Assembly: GCA_963790075.1 (NCBI GenBank)
Contig: CAWBNG010000008.1
Location: forward strand, 62,001-126,000
DNA: 64,000 bases
Reading direction: 5' to 3'
DNA from: CAYOUV01 sp963790075
GTDB lineage: Bacteria; Chloroflexota; Anaerolineae; Anaerolineales; Villigracilaceae
Made by a program: the position numbers and the translations under genes. This document shows positions 1 to 9,239 of this stretch, piece after piece. The notes beneath the pieces were generated by a model. It worked only from the letters and a program-made list of their open reading frames with translations, did not search any database and had not been told where the DNA came from. Numbering within the stretch: position 1 is the stretch's first letter; every line of letters begins with the position of its first letter.

Positions 1-3000
1 GACGGGACAAGCGTCAGCTTCCAGCCCACCATTCTACTTTCCCGCAGCAGGACCTATACACTCAATCTCGATGGTCAAACGGTGCGCGGGGCGGGCGGCA
101 CGCCGCTTGGACAGGATCAAAAATTCACCTTCAAAACCTATGGCAACTTCAGCGTGACCGCCAGTACCCCCTTGCAGGGCAAGGTAAAAGAACAGTATGA
201 CAGCGTCAAGGTTTTCTTCGGCGCGCCGGTCCAAGATGGCAATCTCGACCAATACGTATCGATCACGCCGCAGGTGCCCAATTCAAGCCCCTACACCAGC
301 GACGATGGTCTCAGCCTTTTGCTTGGAGGTATGTTCGAACCATCGACCGATTACACCCTGACGATTTCCAGCGCCTTGAAAGACCGTTGGGGCCAGGCGC
401 TGGGCACCCCCTTCACGCTCAACTTTAAAACCACACCCGCCAGCCCGGATCTGACGCTGCCGTATTTTGGGGCCAGCATGTTCTTCGTCCGGCCGGAGCA
501 GCCGGTGCTGAACGCCCAGGCCACCAACATCCCTCGCGCCGATCTGACAATCGCCCCACTATCATTGAGCGACTTCTTCTCGATCACCGGGCAAAACAGC
601 TATGACACGCGCCAGGCGTACTCGCCAAAAAATGCGCGCACGATTTCCCAATCTCTCAAGCTGACCTCCAACCAGGCCCAACCGGTCGCGCTGACACTAA
701 CGAATAATGACCAGCCTCTTTCGCCTGGCTTATATTACCTCAAGGTCGATGCGCAGCAACTGAAATACCACCGCCAGGAGCCGTATTTCGTCATCTCCAG
801 CGACATCAACCTGACCTTTAAAGCCGGAGCCAGCGACGCGCTGGTCTGGGCAGTGGATTTACGCAGCGGGCAACCCCTGGCGAATACGCCGGTTTCGATC
901 TACGCCAATGATGGCGGTTTGTTGGTCTCCGGCCAGACCGATGCCCAGGGCCTGTGGCAAACATCCATCCCGGAACGCCTCGATCCGTACGCATCCCTGT
1001 ACGCCATTATCGGTGCAGTCGGTCAGGATAATTTCAGCCTGGCAATGTCCACCTGGGATTCGGGCATCGCGCCGTGGGATTTTGGCTTGAGTGGACAAGT
1101 AACCCCACCCCAAACCGAAATCTATTTGTATTCAGACCGACCAATCTACCGCCCGGGACAGACGGTCTATTTCCGCGGCGTCGTGCGCGAAGCCTTCAAC
1201 GGTCGCTACACCATGCCGGAACAAAACACGATCGATCTGTCCCTCTCGGACGGCAACGGGCAGGAACTTAACAGCTTCTCGCTGTCCCTGTCCGCTTACG
1301 GCACGCTCAACGGCCAGTACACGCTCCCGGCAGATGCTGCGCCTGGGTACTACAGCCTCACGAACAAAAAGACCCAGACCTATTTCTCCTTCCAGGTGGC
1401 CGATTATCGCAAACCTGAGATCAACCTGAGCGTTGAACTCAGTCCCGAACAAATTCGAACCGGCCAGACGCCGCAGGCGACCGTCAATGCCCGCTATTTC
1501 TTTGACGCTCCGGCCGGAAACCTGCCGGTCACGTGGACCTTGTATACAACCTCCGCTTCCTTCCGCCTGCCACAATACCAGGTAGGACCGATCGACTCAA
1601 ACTGGATGCTGCCGTATAGTTTCCGGACCGGAGGGAACTTTGGCAAACAAATCGCCCAGGGCGAAGGTCGCACGGGAGCAGACGGAACGCTTTCGATCCA
1701 ATTATCAGATCTACCCGAGTTCGATGCGCTTCAGAACCTGACCCTGGAGGTCACCGCGCAGGACGAGAGCGGGGCACAGATCAGCGCGCGCAGCAGTATG
1801 CTGGTCCATCCCACCGATTTTTACGTCGGTCTGCGGCCGGATCAGTGGGTCGGCCAGGCGGGGACGGCTCTGGGCTTCGATGTCCTGAGTGTGGATTGGA
1901 ATCAGAAATCGCTCGGCGGGAAGAGCCTGGTGGCCGAGTTCAGCCAGGTGACCTGGGAACGCAAGGACCCGCCGCTCTCGAATCAATACGCCCCACCCAG
2001 CTACGAACCGGTCTACACCCCGATCGGCAGCACAAATCTGGTAACCGGTCCAGACGGCAAGGCGCGGCTCTCGTTCACGCCTCCCCAGGCCGGTACCTAC
2101 ATCCTGGACGTACAAGGCGGCGGGGCCACAAGCCAGGTGCTGCTGTGGGTGGGCGGCAAATCGCAGGCCGTCTGGCCCAACCTCCCCAACCAGCACATCG
2201 AAATGACCGCTGACCGCGAGTCCTACCAGCCCGGCCAGACCGCGCAAATTTTCATCCCCAACCCCCTCGGCGGAAATACCCAGGCGCTGGTGACGGTGGA
2301 GCGTGGTGTGGTTTTGAGCGCGCAGGTAATCAACCTGGGTCCCAGCGGGACAACCTTCTCCCTGCCGCTGACCAGCGAGCAGGCGCCCAATGTCTTCGTC
2401 TCGGCCACGCTGATCGGCGCGAACAACAACTTCCGCCAGGGCTACCTCAGCCTGCCGGTTGCGCCGGAAGCGCAAACCCTGAAAGTCGAATTGACCTCGC
2501 AGCCCCAGCGCAGCGAACCGGGCGGTGAAGTCGTCTTCAACCTGCGCGTGACCGACAGCCAGGGCAAGCCGGTAGGGGGCGAATTCTCGTTGTCGGTCGT
2601 CGACCTGGCTGCACTGGCGCTGGCCGATCCCAACGCGCCGGACATCGTCCCGGCCTTTTACGGCCCCCAGCCGCTGGGGATCGAGACCGGCGTCTCGCTG
2701 GCAGCCTACAGCGGACGGCTCTTGTTCTCGCCCGGCGGAATCGGCGGGGGTGGGGGCGATGGTGCTCCAGCCACCGTCGTGCGCGAGAACTTTCCCGACA
2801 CCGCCTACTGGAATCCCACCCTGGTGACTGATGCGGACGGGCGCGGCCAGGTGACAGTGACCTTGCCCGACAACCTGACCACCTGGCAGGTGGACGTGCG
2901 CGGCCTGACAGCCGACACCCGCGTCGGACAAGCCGGTGCGCAAATCGTGACCAGCAAACAACTGCTGGTTCGCCCGGTCACACCGCGCTTCCTGGTGCTC

Positions 3001-4938
3001 GGCGATCACATAGAGATGGCCGCGATCGTCCACAACAACACCTCCAACGATTTGCAGGCGACGGTTTCACTGCAGGCGCTCGGATTCCTGTTGGACGACC
3101 CGACACAACTGACTCAGACGATCAGCATCCCGGCCGGCGGGCAGACGCGCGTCGCCTGGTGGGGTACAGCCCAGGAAGCCGAAGCGGCCGAATTGATCTT
3201 CTCGGCCCAGGCAGGTGACCTGCAGGATTCGACCCGCCCGGTCTGGGGGTCGCTGCCCATCCTGCGCTACACTGCGCCGCAGTCCTTCGTCACGGCGGGG
3301 ACGCTGCCCGAAGCAGGGACCAGCCAGGAATTGGTTTCGATTCCGCGCTCGTTCGTGCCTACAGGCGGCGGCTTGAGCCTGGAGTTGTCCCCCTCGCTGG
3401 CAGCCACCATCCTGTCAAGTCTGGAGGCCATCCAGACCCCACCAGCTGTATGCAGTATCGAGACTCTGGCCTCGTACTTCCTGGCCAACATCGAAACTTA
3501 CCAGGCGCTCCAAACAGCCGGCCTGGAGGCCCCCGAACTCAAGAGTCGCCTGCAAACCGAACTCAAGGATGTCCTCACGCGCCTGTTGCAACGGCAAAAC
3601 GAGGACGGCGGCTGGGGCTGGTGGACCAGAAATCAGAGCGACCCGTACCTCAGCGCTTACGTTTTATTCGGCCTGGGACAGGCACAGGACAACGGCTTCC
3701 CGGTGAATGCGACCGTCTTCCAGAAAGCGCGCGATTTCCTGACGGCTGCACGTCCCTATCTGGGTGGCACCTCGCTCTCAGATGACGACCTGAGCGATCT
3801 GGCCTTGATCGAGTTCGTGCTGGGGCAGACCGGCGGCGCAGAATCCCAGGCAGTTGAGGCGCTTTACGAGGCCCGCGAACAGCTTGCTCCCTGGGGACAG
3901 GCCCTGCTGGCCTTGACGATGGAAGGCCTGAATCCAACCGACCCGCGAGTCCAGGATATGATCGGGGCGCTGGAGACTTCCGCACTCCGCACTGCCAGCG
4001 GCGCGCATTGGGAAAGCGTCAGTCAATCCTGGTTCAAGCCCAACACGGCGCTCTTCAACACTGCCGCCGTCGTCTATGCCCTGGCACAGCGCGACCCGGC
4101 GGCGCCAATCATGACCGATGCAGTGCGCTACCTGGTCACGCAACGCAATGCGGCCGGATTGTGGGGCTCAAACTACAACTCAGCCTGGATCATCCTGGCC
4201 CTGACTAAAGCCATGGGAGGTTCCGGCGAATTACAGGCCAATTATTCCTTCAACGCGGCGCTCAACGGGACGACCATCGCCAGCGGACAGGCCAGCGGTC
4301 CGCAAAACCTGACGACGATCACCAGCCAGATTCCCCTGGCTTCGCTCGATCCGCTCAACCCGAACGAACTGGCCATCACGCATGAGCCAGGCAACGGCAA
4401 ACTGTACTACCGCGCCGCCCTACGGGTCAACCAGGAGGTCGAATCAGTCAAACCTCTGGCGCGGGGGCTGCAAGTCAGCCGGGTTTACTTCGATGGTACC
4501 TGCCAGAAAGATTGCACGCCCATCGCCTCCCTGGTTCTGACTGCGGGTGCCAAACTGACCGCCCAGGTGACCATCAACCTGCCGCACGACGCATACTACC
4601 TGATGGTCGACGATTTCATCCCGAGCGGAACCGAAATCCTGGACCAATCGCTCAAGACCAGCCAGCAGGGCGAACAAGCCACCAGCGCGGAGGTCTACGC
4701 CCCGGACAATCCTTTCGCCAAGGGCTGGGGCTGGTGGTTGTTTGGAAACCCGACCATTTACGATGACCACATCCAATGGGCCGCGGACTACCTGCCAGCC
4801 GGGACCTACGTCCTGACCTACACCCTGATCCCGTTGCAGGCGGGCCAGTTCCGCGTGCTGCCGGCCCACGCCTGGCAGGCCTTCTTCCCTGAAGTTCAGG
4901 GAACCAGCGCCGGGACGGTCTTTGAGATCAAGCCCTGA
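1..4938 (+). CDS. alpha-2-macroglobulin family protein (5'-partial)
   Basis: Large bacterial alpha-2-macroglobulin, an envelope-anchored or secreted protease trap. The frame is open from base 1, so the N-terminus (signal peptide and first domains) lies outside the window; about 1645 codons are visible. Counting from base 1: an Ig-like region, the MG2-type stretch YSDRPIYRPGQTVYF near residue 376, a Gly-rich bait-like loop near 913-922, the conserved block FPDTAYWNPTLVTDADG near 931, and an alpha-helical thioester-type domain with QNEDGGWGWW near 1200. The expected CxEQ thioester motif reads C-S-I-E (Cys near 1151), so the Gln needed to form the thioester appears to be missing. Such proteins can still work as thioester-free traps. 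The C-terminal domain looks complete. A strong hairpin follows the stop. The family call is firm; the missing thioester is read directly but depends on the alignment. Confidence 0.9.
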   Translation, partial: DGTSVSFQPTILLSRSRTYTLNLDGQTVRGAGGTPLGQDQKFTFKTYGNFSVTASTPLQGKVKEQYDSVKVFFGAPVQDGNLDQYVSITPQVPNSSPYTSDDGLSLLLGGMFEPSTDYTLTISSALKDRWGQALGTPFTLNFKTTPASPDLTLPYFGASMFFVRPEQPVLNAQATNIPRADLTIAPLSLSDFFSITGQNSYDTRQAYSPKNARTISQSLKLTSNQAQPVALTLTNNDQPLSPGLYYLKVDAQQLKYHRQEPYFVISSDINLTFKAGASDALVWAVDLRSGQPLANTPVSIYANDGGLLVSGQTDAQGLWQTSIPERLDPYASLYAIIGAVGQDNFSLAMSTWDSGIAPWDFGLSGQVTPPQTEIYLYSDRPIYRPGQTVYFRGVVREAFNGRYTMPEQNTIDLSLSDGNGQELNSFSLSLSAYGTLNGQYTLPADAAPGYYSLTNKKTQTYFSFQVADYRKPEINLSVELSPEQIRTGQTPQATVNARYFFDAPAGNLPVTWTLYTTSASFRLPQYQVGPIDSNWMLPYSFRTGGNFGKQIAQGEGRTGADGTLSIQLSDLPEFDALQNLTLEVTAQDESGAQISARSSMLVHPTDFYVGLRPDQWVGQAGTALGFDVLSVDWNQKSLGGKSLVAEFSQVTWERKDPPLSNQYAPPSYEPVYTPIGSTNLVTGPDGKARLSFTPPQAGTYILDVQGGGATSQVLLWVGGKSQAVWPNLPNQHIEMTADRESYQPGQTAQIFIPNPLGGNTQALVTVERGVVLSAQVINLGPSGTTFSLPLTSEQAPNVFVSATLIGANNNFRQGYLSLPVAPEAQTLKVELTSQPQRSEPGGEVVFNLRVTDSQGKPVGGEFSLSVVDLAALALADPNAPDIVPAFYGPQPLGIETGVSLAAYSGRLLFSPGGIGGGGGDGAPATVVRENFPDTAYWNPTLVTDADGRGQVTVTLPDNLTTWQVDVRGLTADTRVGQAGAQIVTSKQLLVRPVTPRFLVLGDHIEMAAIVHNNTSNDLQATVSLQALGFLLDDPTQLTQTISIPAGGQTRVAWWGTAQEAEAAELIFSAQAGDLQDSTRPVWGSLPILRYTAPQSFVTAGTLPEAGTSQELVSIPRSFVPTGGGLSLELSPSLAATILSSLEAIQTPPAVCSIETLASYFLANIETYQALQTAGLEAPELKSRLQTELKDVLTRLLQRQNEDGGWGWWTRNQSDPYLSAYVLFGLGQAQDNGFPVNATVFQKARDFLTAARPYLGGTSLSDDDLSDLALIEFVLGQTGGAESQAVEALYEAREQLAPWGQALLALTMEGLNPTDPRVQDMIGALETSALRTASGAHWESVSQSWFKPNTALFNTAAVVYALAQRDPAAPIMTDAVRYLVTQRNAAGLWGSNYNSAWIILALTKAMGGSGELQANYSFNAALNGTTIASGQASGPQNLTTITSQIPLASLDPLNPNELAITHEPGNGKLYYRAALRVNQEVESVKPLARGLQVSRVYFDGTCQKDCTPIASLVLTAGAKLTAQVTINLPHDAYYLMVDDFIPSGTEILDQSLKTSQQGEQATSAEVYAPDNPFAKGWGWWLFGNPTIYDDHIQWAADYLPAGTYVLTYTLIPLQAGQFRVLPAHAWQAFFPEVQGTSAGTVFEIKP

Positions 4939-4945
4939 AGCAAAA

Positions 4946-4976
4946 AAGAAGCCCCTTCAAAATGAAGGGGCTTCTT
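4946..4976. terminator. bidirectional intrinsic terminator
   Basis: A perfect 13-bp inverted repeat (AAGAAGCCCCTTC and its complement) with a 5-nt loop lies between two convergent genes. An A-run precedes it and a T-rich stretch follows, so it can end transcription from both sides. Confidence 0.85.
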
Positions 4977-4994
4977 GATTCGAAGGGCCAAATA

Positions 4995-5762
4995 TCAGGG
5001 GGCGATGGGATACAGCATTCCGATCATCGCCAGCGCGCCGAAGACCACCACCACCACGGCCGAGCCCAGCACAATTTCCTGCAGCCCGCGTTTATCCTTC
5101 AGTTGCAGCAGCGGGTAGATGCCTTCCACCTCCCAGTGCGGGCCTCCGAACCAGGTAAACATCAGGCCACCCAATAAACCGCCGATGTGGCCCCAGTTAT
5201 CGATGCCCGGGGAAAGCCCCAACATCAGGTTGATGACCACGATAAAGATAATGTTGCCGATCATGCGTTTGACCTGGTCACCAAACAACTTGCGGTTCTG
5301 GTAAATGAAAATCCCTTCAGCTGCGACCAGGCCGAAAATCGAGGTCGAGGCGCCGATCGAATAACCGCTTGAAAGCAGGAAGGAAAGCACGTTGCCCGAA
5401 AAACCGGTCAGCAAGTAAAGCAGCAGGAAACGCCAGTATCCGAAGTGCCGCTCCAGGCCGGGACCGAAGATCAGCAGGGCGTACATGTTGAAGCCGATGT
5501 GCAAAAGTCCACCATGCAGCAGGACCGGCGTAATCAAGCGCCACAACTGCCCCGCGCGGATCAGGCTGTTGACTTTGGCTCCGAGTGCCACCGGAATGTC
5601 GGTCTGGAGAAAAAACTGGCTGGCCATCTGAAGCACATAGACGAAAATAGTGATGCCCATGATGGCATACGTCACCCGCGGCGGCCTGGACGGCAGGGTC
5701 ACGCGGACCGACTGCGGTGGCGGGGGAGCCGGTTGCTCGTAGGGTTCGGGATAAGTGCTCAC
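4995..5762 (-). CDS. rhomboid family intramembrane serine protease
   Basis: A 255-residue six-TM rhomboid that cleaves substrates within the membrane. The proline-rich cytoplasmic N-terminus (to about residue 30) is followed by TM segments. The family motif WRLITPVLLHGGLLHIGFNM is at 74-93, the catalytic serine in GAST is Ser139, and the catalytic histidine in NWGHIGG is His192. Both catalytic residues are present, so it should be active. The start is a GTG that overlaps the stop of the upstream gmk by four bases (GTGA), indicating translational coupling. Substrate unknown. Confidence 0.9.
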   Translation of the reverse strand: MSTYPEPYEQPAPPPPQSVRVTLPSRPPRVTYAIMGITIFVYVLQMASQFFLQTDIPVALGAKVNSLIRAGQLWRLITPVLLHGGLLHIGFNMYALLIFGPGLERHFGYWRFLLLYLLTGFSGNVLSFLLSSGYSIGASTSIFGLVAAEGIFIYQNRKLFGDQVKRMIGNIIFIVVINLMLGLSPGIDNWGHIGGLLGGLMFTWFGGPHWEVEGIYPLLQLKDKRGLQEIVLGSAVVVVVFGALAMIGMLYPIAP

Positions 5763-6382
5763 AGGGATACCTTTCTGGGATGGACGCGTTGGTGCTCCGC
5801 ATGAATGATGGCCCGGATCGTGTCCACCGTTTCGTCGAGATGAAAGTCACTGTTAATGACGACGTAATCGAAAGCTTCGATGCGTTTCAGTTCCTGGCGC
5901 GCAGTTGCGATGCGCAGGTTCAGGCCTTCGGGGCTCTCGGTCTTACGGACCTTCAAGCGCTGGACCAGTTCGTCCTCGCTTTCGGTGGTGATAAAAATCA
6001 GCAGCGCTTTCGGCGCCAGCTTGCGGATGGTCTCGGCGCCCTGCACGTCGATGCGCATGACCACATCCTTGCCTGAGTCAAGCGCATCACGCACCTGCTG
6101 TTTGGGGATACCTTTGTAATCGTTGTAGACGATTGCATACTCAAGCAATTCGTCAGCTTCGATCATGCGCGCAAATTCATCACTGGAGACAAAAAAATAA
6201 TCCTTGCCGTGAACCTCACTCGGGCGCTTGGGACGCGTAGTCGCCGTCACCACAAAATGGAACGGAAATTCGCGCTCCTTCATGCGTTGCAGGACCGTAT
6301 CCTTGCCAACCCCTGACGGGCCGGAGATCACAATCAGCAGGGGTTGCGGATGGTAAATGTCAAAATCGGGATCAGAAGTCAT
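5759..6382 (-). CDS. gmk: guanylate kinase
   Basis: Phosphorylates (d)GMP to (d)GDP with ATP in the cytoplasm. 207 residues, the usual length. The P-loop GPSGVGKD is at residues 21-28, followed by the GMP-binding region with TTRPKRPSE and the GKDYFF segment, and the typical IDVQGA stretch. It begins at an ATG close to a divergent zinc-ribbon gene and is coupled to a downstream rhomboid gene through a GTGA overlap. All key motifs are intact. Confidence 0.97.
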   Translation of the reverse strand: MTSDPDFDIYHPQPLLIVISGPSGVGKDTVLQRMKEREFPFHFVVTATTRPKRPSEVHGKDYFFVSSDEFARMIEADELLEYAIVYNDYKGIPKQQVRDALDSGKDVVMRIDVQGAETIRKLAPKALLIFITTESEDELVQRLKVRKTESPEGLNLRIATARQELKRIEAFDYVVINSDFHLDETVDTIRAIIHAEHQRVHPRKVSL

Positions 6383-6445
6383 GGCTCAATTGTACCTGAA
6401 TCGAAAAGGGATTTGCTTCGGCATTTTATGATTGGAAAAATGGCG

Positions 6446-6452
6446 TTAAAAT
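6446..6452 (+). promoter_or_regulatory. candidate -10 element for a near-leaderless mRNA
   Basis: TTAAAAT ends six bases before the ATG of the zinc-ribbon gene, and no ribosome-binding site is visible. If used, the transcript would start at or near the start codon. The -35 region is weak, so this is tentative. Confidence 0.3.
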
Positions 6453-6458
6453 TGGGAC

Positions 6459-6845
6459 ATGCCAACTTATGATTATATCTGTCTGGACTGCCGCAAGCGC
6501 TTTGAGACCCAACTTTCCTACAGCGAATACGGGACCAAACCGGTGGCCTGCTCCCATTGTGGAAGCGAGAACGTCCGCCGACGGGTGCCGCGCGTGCGCG
6601 TGATGCGTTCCGATGAGAGCCGCCTAAATAACCTGGAGAATCTGGCCGACCCGTCCGCCCTGGATGGCTTGGAGGACGATCCCCAGGCGATGGGACGCAT
6701 GATGCGTCAGATGGGTCAGGAACTGGGCGAGGATATGCCGCCCGAATTCGACGAAGTGGTCGACCGGCTGGAAAAAGGCCAGAGCCCGGAAGAGATCGAG
6801 AGCGCCTTGCCGGATCTAGGGGATTCGGTAGGCAGTGATCAGTAA
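6459..6845 (+). CDS. FmdB-type zinc-ribbon protein
   Basis: A 128-residue protein with an N-terminal FmdB/CxxC zinc ribbon: Cys8, Cys11, Cys31 and Cys34 form two CxxC knuckles in the typical MPTYDYIC start. The C-terminal two thirds are acidic and predicted helical, rich in Met, Glu and Asp, with no recognised domain. FmdB-family proteins were named for a putative role in formamidase gene regulation, but their function is largely unknown. Transcribed divergently from gmk and convergent with the LCP gene. Confidence 0.85.
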   Translation: MPTYDYICLDCRKRFETQLSYSEYGTKPVACSHCGSENVRRRVPRVRVMRSDESRLNNLENLADPSALDGLEDDPQAMGRMMRQMGQELGEDMPPEFDEVVDRLEKGQSPEEIESALPDLGDSVGSDQ

Positions 6846-6852
6846 TCGGTAA

Positions 6853-7986
6853 TCAGTCGTCACAGGTAAAATCAGCATCCACGTTGCCAGGGGATGGTGT
6901 GGTAGGAGCAAACTGCGCGGGGTCAGGCCAGGTGCCGGCGTCGAAGCGGGCCAGGTAGTCGCGTAAGACGTCGAAATCGGCGTCGAAGACCAGCGTTGTC
7001 GCGTTCAGGCTGGGAGCGAAAATTCTTTTCTGCGTAAACAGTTCGGTCGGGAAATCGACAAACGCGATGTCTTCGCCATGCATCTGGTTGGCCAGGCAGG
7101 CCAGCTGGTTGATCTGTGCGAGGCTGAGATCGGTCTGGACATAGCGCAAGAAGTCCTGCGTGATTTGCGGAATTTTGATGACGAGCTGAGGGCTGAGCAG
7201 TTTCTTCCGCAGTGCGCACAAGATGATGTTCTGGTTGTCAGCGCGGCCGAAGACGTTGTATTGCCGGATACGGGCAGTCATCAGGGCCGTTTCGCCGTCG
7301 AAGTGATGCTGTCCGGCCGGGACGGAAAAGGCCCTGGGATTCTCCGCTGTGCGCCCGTCCACATCATAAGGCAGGTATACGTCGATACCGCCGACATAAT
7401 CGACGATATTGACGAAGGTGCGCATATTGACAGCGATGTAATGATCGGCACGCGCATCGAAATTCAACTCGAGGGTGCGCGCCAGCAGTCCCGGCCCTTC
7501 GCTGGGACCGTCATAATATCCCAAGCCTTTATTGCCAAACAAATACGCTTGGTTGAGTTTGCCGTTGGTAATACCATAGTGATCGGAAATGCCGGGGATT
7601 TCCACCCATAAGTCGCGCGGGATTTCGAGGATGGTGACCCTGGGCGTGACAAAGTCCACGCGCACCAGGCGGATGATGTCGGCCAGGCCATACAGGTAAT
7701 TGTTGCCGCGCTCATCTGATCCAATGGCGAGCAGGTTCATGACCGCTGGTCCGCCGCACAGGGGCCGGGGCGTGGCAGTCGGTTCAAGGCTGGGTGGCGA
7801 CGATTGTGCCGGGATTGCAGCGCTCGTATCTGTCCGAGCCGGCGTGAGGGTTGGGGTACGTGTGGGAAGTTCGAGGGCCGGGCCGAGCGGCCTCTGGTAA
7901 AAGCGCAGGAACAGGATGGAAAGGATCACCAGGCTGAGGCCCAGCAATAACAGGATAGCTTTCTGGACGCAAGGGCGACGGGACAT
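6853..7986 (-). CDS. LytR-CpsA-Psr (LCP) family protein
   Basis: A 377-residue type II membrane protein. A single N-terminal membrane anchor (about residues 10-28) is followed by a Pro/Thr-rich linker (40-75) and an extracytoplasmic LCP domain. LCP enzymes transfer undecaprenyl-pyrophosphate-linked glycopolymers onto peptidoglycan or other acceptors. Visible motifs are LLAIGSDERG, ADIIRLVRVD and ILEIPRDLWVEIPG, which hold the Asp and Arg residues that bind pyrophosphate and metal in this family. The start ATG follows a short gap after the DinB-like gene. An envelope glycan role fits the glycosyltransferase cluster near the right end, though no direct link is shown. Confidence 0.88.
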   Translation of the reverse strand: MSRRPCVQKAILLLLGLSLVILSILFLRFYQRPLGPALELPTRTPTLTPARTDTSAAIPAQSSPPSLEPTATPRPLCGGPAVMNLLAIGSDERGNNYLYGLADIIRLVRVDFVTPRVTILEIPRDLWVEIPGISDHYGITNGKLNQAYLFGNKGLGYYDGPSEGPGLLARTLELNFDARADHYIAVNMRTFVNIVDYVGGIDVYLPYDVDGRTAENPRAFSVPAGQHHFDGETALMTARIRQYNVFGRADNQNIILCALRKKLLSPQLVIKIPQITQDFLRYVQTDLSLAQINQLACLANQMHGEDIAFVDFPTELFTQKRIFAPSLNATTLVFDADFDVLRDYLARFDAGTWPDPAQFAPTTPSPGNVDADFTCDD

Positions 7987-8012
7987 GGTTAGCCTCTTAG
8001 GTAAGCTGGCAA

Positions 8013-8513
8013 TCAGGTATTTTCAAGTACCTTCTCGATCGTTTCCCGGTGTTCTTTGAAATGCTCGCTGGTATTGCCCAGCACGAAGCCCAGCAGCGGC
8101 GTCCCCTGCGGGTCATCTGCGAAGCGTGGTTGCAGCAGGGCCTCGAAAGGCATGGACTCCAATCGAGCGGTCACCTCGGCGTATTTGGCCTGAAGGGCGC
8201 TGAGAACCTGATCGACAGGGCGGTCGCGATTGCGCTCGAACAGGTAGGCATTGACACGATTAAAATCCCATTCGTCAGCCAATTCACGCGGGATGCCAAG
8301 CACCTCTTCGGCATTTTTACCATCCATGTGATAGCCGAGCAGCGCCTTAAGCCATTCCGTCAGATGTGCCAGGTTGTCCTTGGGCGACCAGCCGCCCGAG
8401 TCAGGCGTGAGCATTTGCTCAGGGGTCAGCCCTGCAACGACGCGCATCAAGGCCTGCCATTCATTCTGGATGGCTGCCAGCAGTTCGGCTTTATCGTGAG
8501 GCATCTCGGACAT
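8013..8513 (-). CDS. ClbS/DfsB-like DinB-superfamily four-helix protein
   Basis: A 166-residue four-helix-bundle protein of the DinB/YfiT superfamily, closest by eye to the ClbS/DfsB branch: it starts with DKAELLAAI, then GGWSPKDNLAHLTEW, and ends with NTSEHFKEH. His50, His151 and His155 sit where the superfamily usually binds a metal. ClbS itself hydrolyses the colibactin cyclopropane; most homologues are uncharacterised, so no substrate is proposed. I use the ATG at 8513 rather than an upstream TTG. Confidence 0.8.
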   Translation of the reverse strand: MSEMPHDKAELLAAIQNEWQALMRVVAGLTPEQMLTPDSGGWSPKDNLAHLTEWLKALLGYHMDGKNAEEVLGIPRELADEWDFNRVNAYLFERNRDRPVDQVLSALQAKYAEVTARLESMPFEALLQPRFADDPQGTPLLGFVLGNTSEHFKEHRETIEKVLENT

Positions 8514-8543
8514 CAATTACCTTCCCTTTAAAAGAATGGCAGT

Positions 8544-9158
8544 CTAGGCGAGCTTCCCCATAATCACCTCGCGCAGTGCTTCCTGAACCGCCTCCCAGTC
8601 CCGGCTGGCGTCTACCACCAGCCACCTGGCCGGTTCAGCCTTGACCAACTCCAGATATCCCGCGCGGACACGCCGGTGGAACTCCACCGTGTAAGCATCC
8701 AGCCGGTTCCATTCTGCGCCATTTTTGGTCTTGCGCTTCAATCCCACTTCGACTTCCACATCCAGCAAGATCGTCAGGTCAGGGGTCAGGCCGCCCGTCG
8801 CATAGCGGACGAGGGAGCGGACTTCATCCAAATCCTGCTGGTGGCCGTAGCCCTGGTAGGCGATGGTCGAATCCGCATAACGATCGCACACTACAATTTC
8901 GCCCGTCGCCAGGCGTGGCTTGATGACCTGTTCCACGATCTGCGCGCGCGCCGCCTGGTAAAGCAAGGTCTCAGTGCGCGGATGCATTTCGGTATTTCTT
9001 AAATCATGAATGACCGTGCGGATTTGCTCGCTGATGGAGGTGCCACCCGGCTCGCGCGTGGGGAATACCTGGTACCCTTTTTCGCGCAAGAATTCGACCA
9101 GGGGTGGGATGTGTGACGTTTTGCCAGAGCCTTCGGGGCCTTCTAAGGAAATAAACAT
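8544..9158 (-). CDS. tmk: thymidylate kinase
   Basis: Converts dTMP to dTDP. 204 residues from the ATG at 9158 (start MFISLEG), which fits the family. The longer frame begins with a TTG at 9194 that lies inside the terminator of the upstream gene, so it is rejected. The P-loop GPEGSGKT is at 7-14, the DR(Y/H) motif is CDRYADSTIAYQGYG, and the LID-like region follows. All catalytic motifs are present. Confidence 0.95.
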   Translation of the reverse strand: MFISLEGPEGSGKTSHIPPLVEFLREKGYQVFPTREPGGTSISEQIRTVIHDLRNTEMHPRTETLLYQAARAQIVEQVIKPRLATGEIVVCDRYADSTIAYQGYGHQQDLDEVRSLVRYATGGLTPDLTILLDVEVEVGLKRKTKNGAEWNRLDAYTVEFHRRVRAGYLELVKAEPARWLVVDASRDWEAVQEALREVIMGKLA

Positions 9159-9192
9159 CGGCTTTTCGGATAAACGAATCGTTGGTTGGAAC

Positions 9193-9231
9193 AAAAACCG
9201 TGGACGCGGACTACTGGCCTTCAGTCCACGG
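9193..9231 (-). terminator. intrinsic terminator after the R3H ATPase gene
   Basis: On the minus strand an 8-bp stem (CCGTGGAC / GTCCACGG, 9198-9205 with 9224-9231) with an 18-nt loop is followed by TTTTT. It lies just downstream of the R3H ATPase stop, so it separates the pdx operon from tmk. Confidence 0.65.
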
Positions 9232-9239
9232 TCTGTTGA

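Noticed and set aside
1711..3033. 440-codon open frame on the minus strand inside the alpha-2-macroglobulin gene
   Set aside because: It is antisense to a clearly conserved protein, has low-complexity composition typical of reverse frames in G+C-rich DNA, and no recognisable domain.
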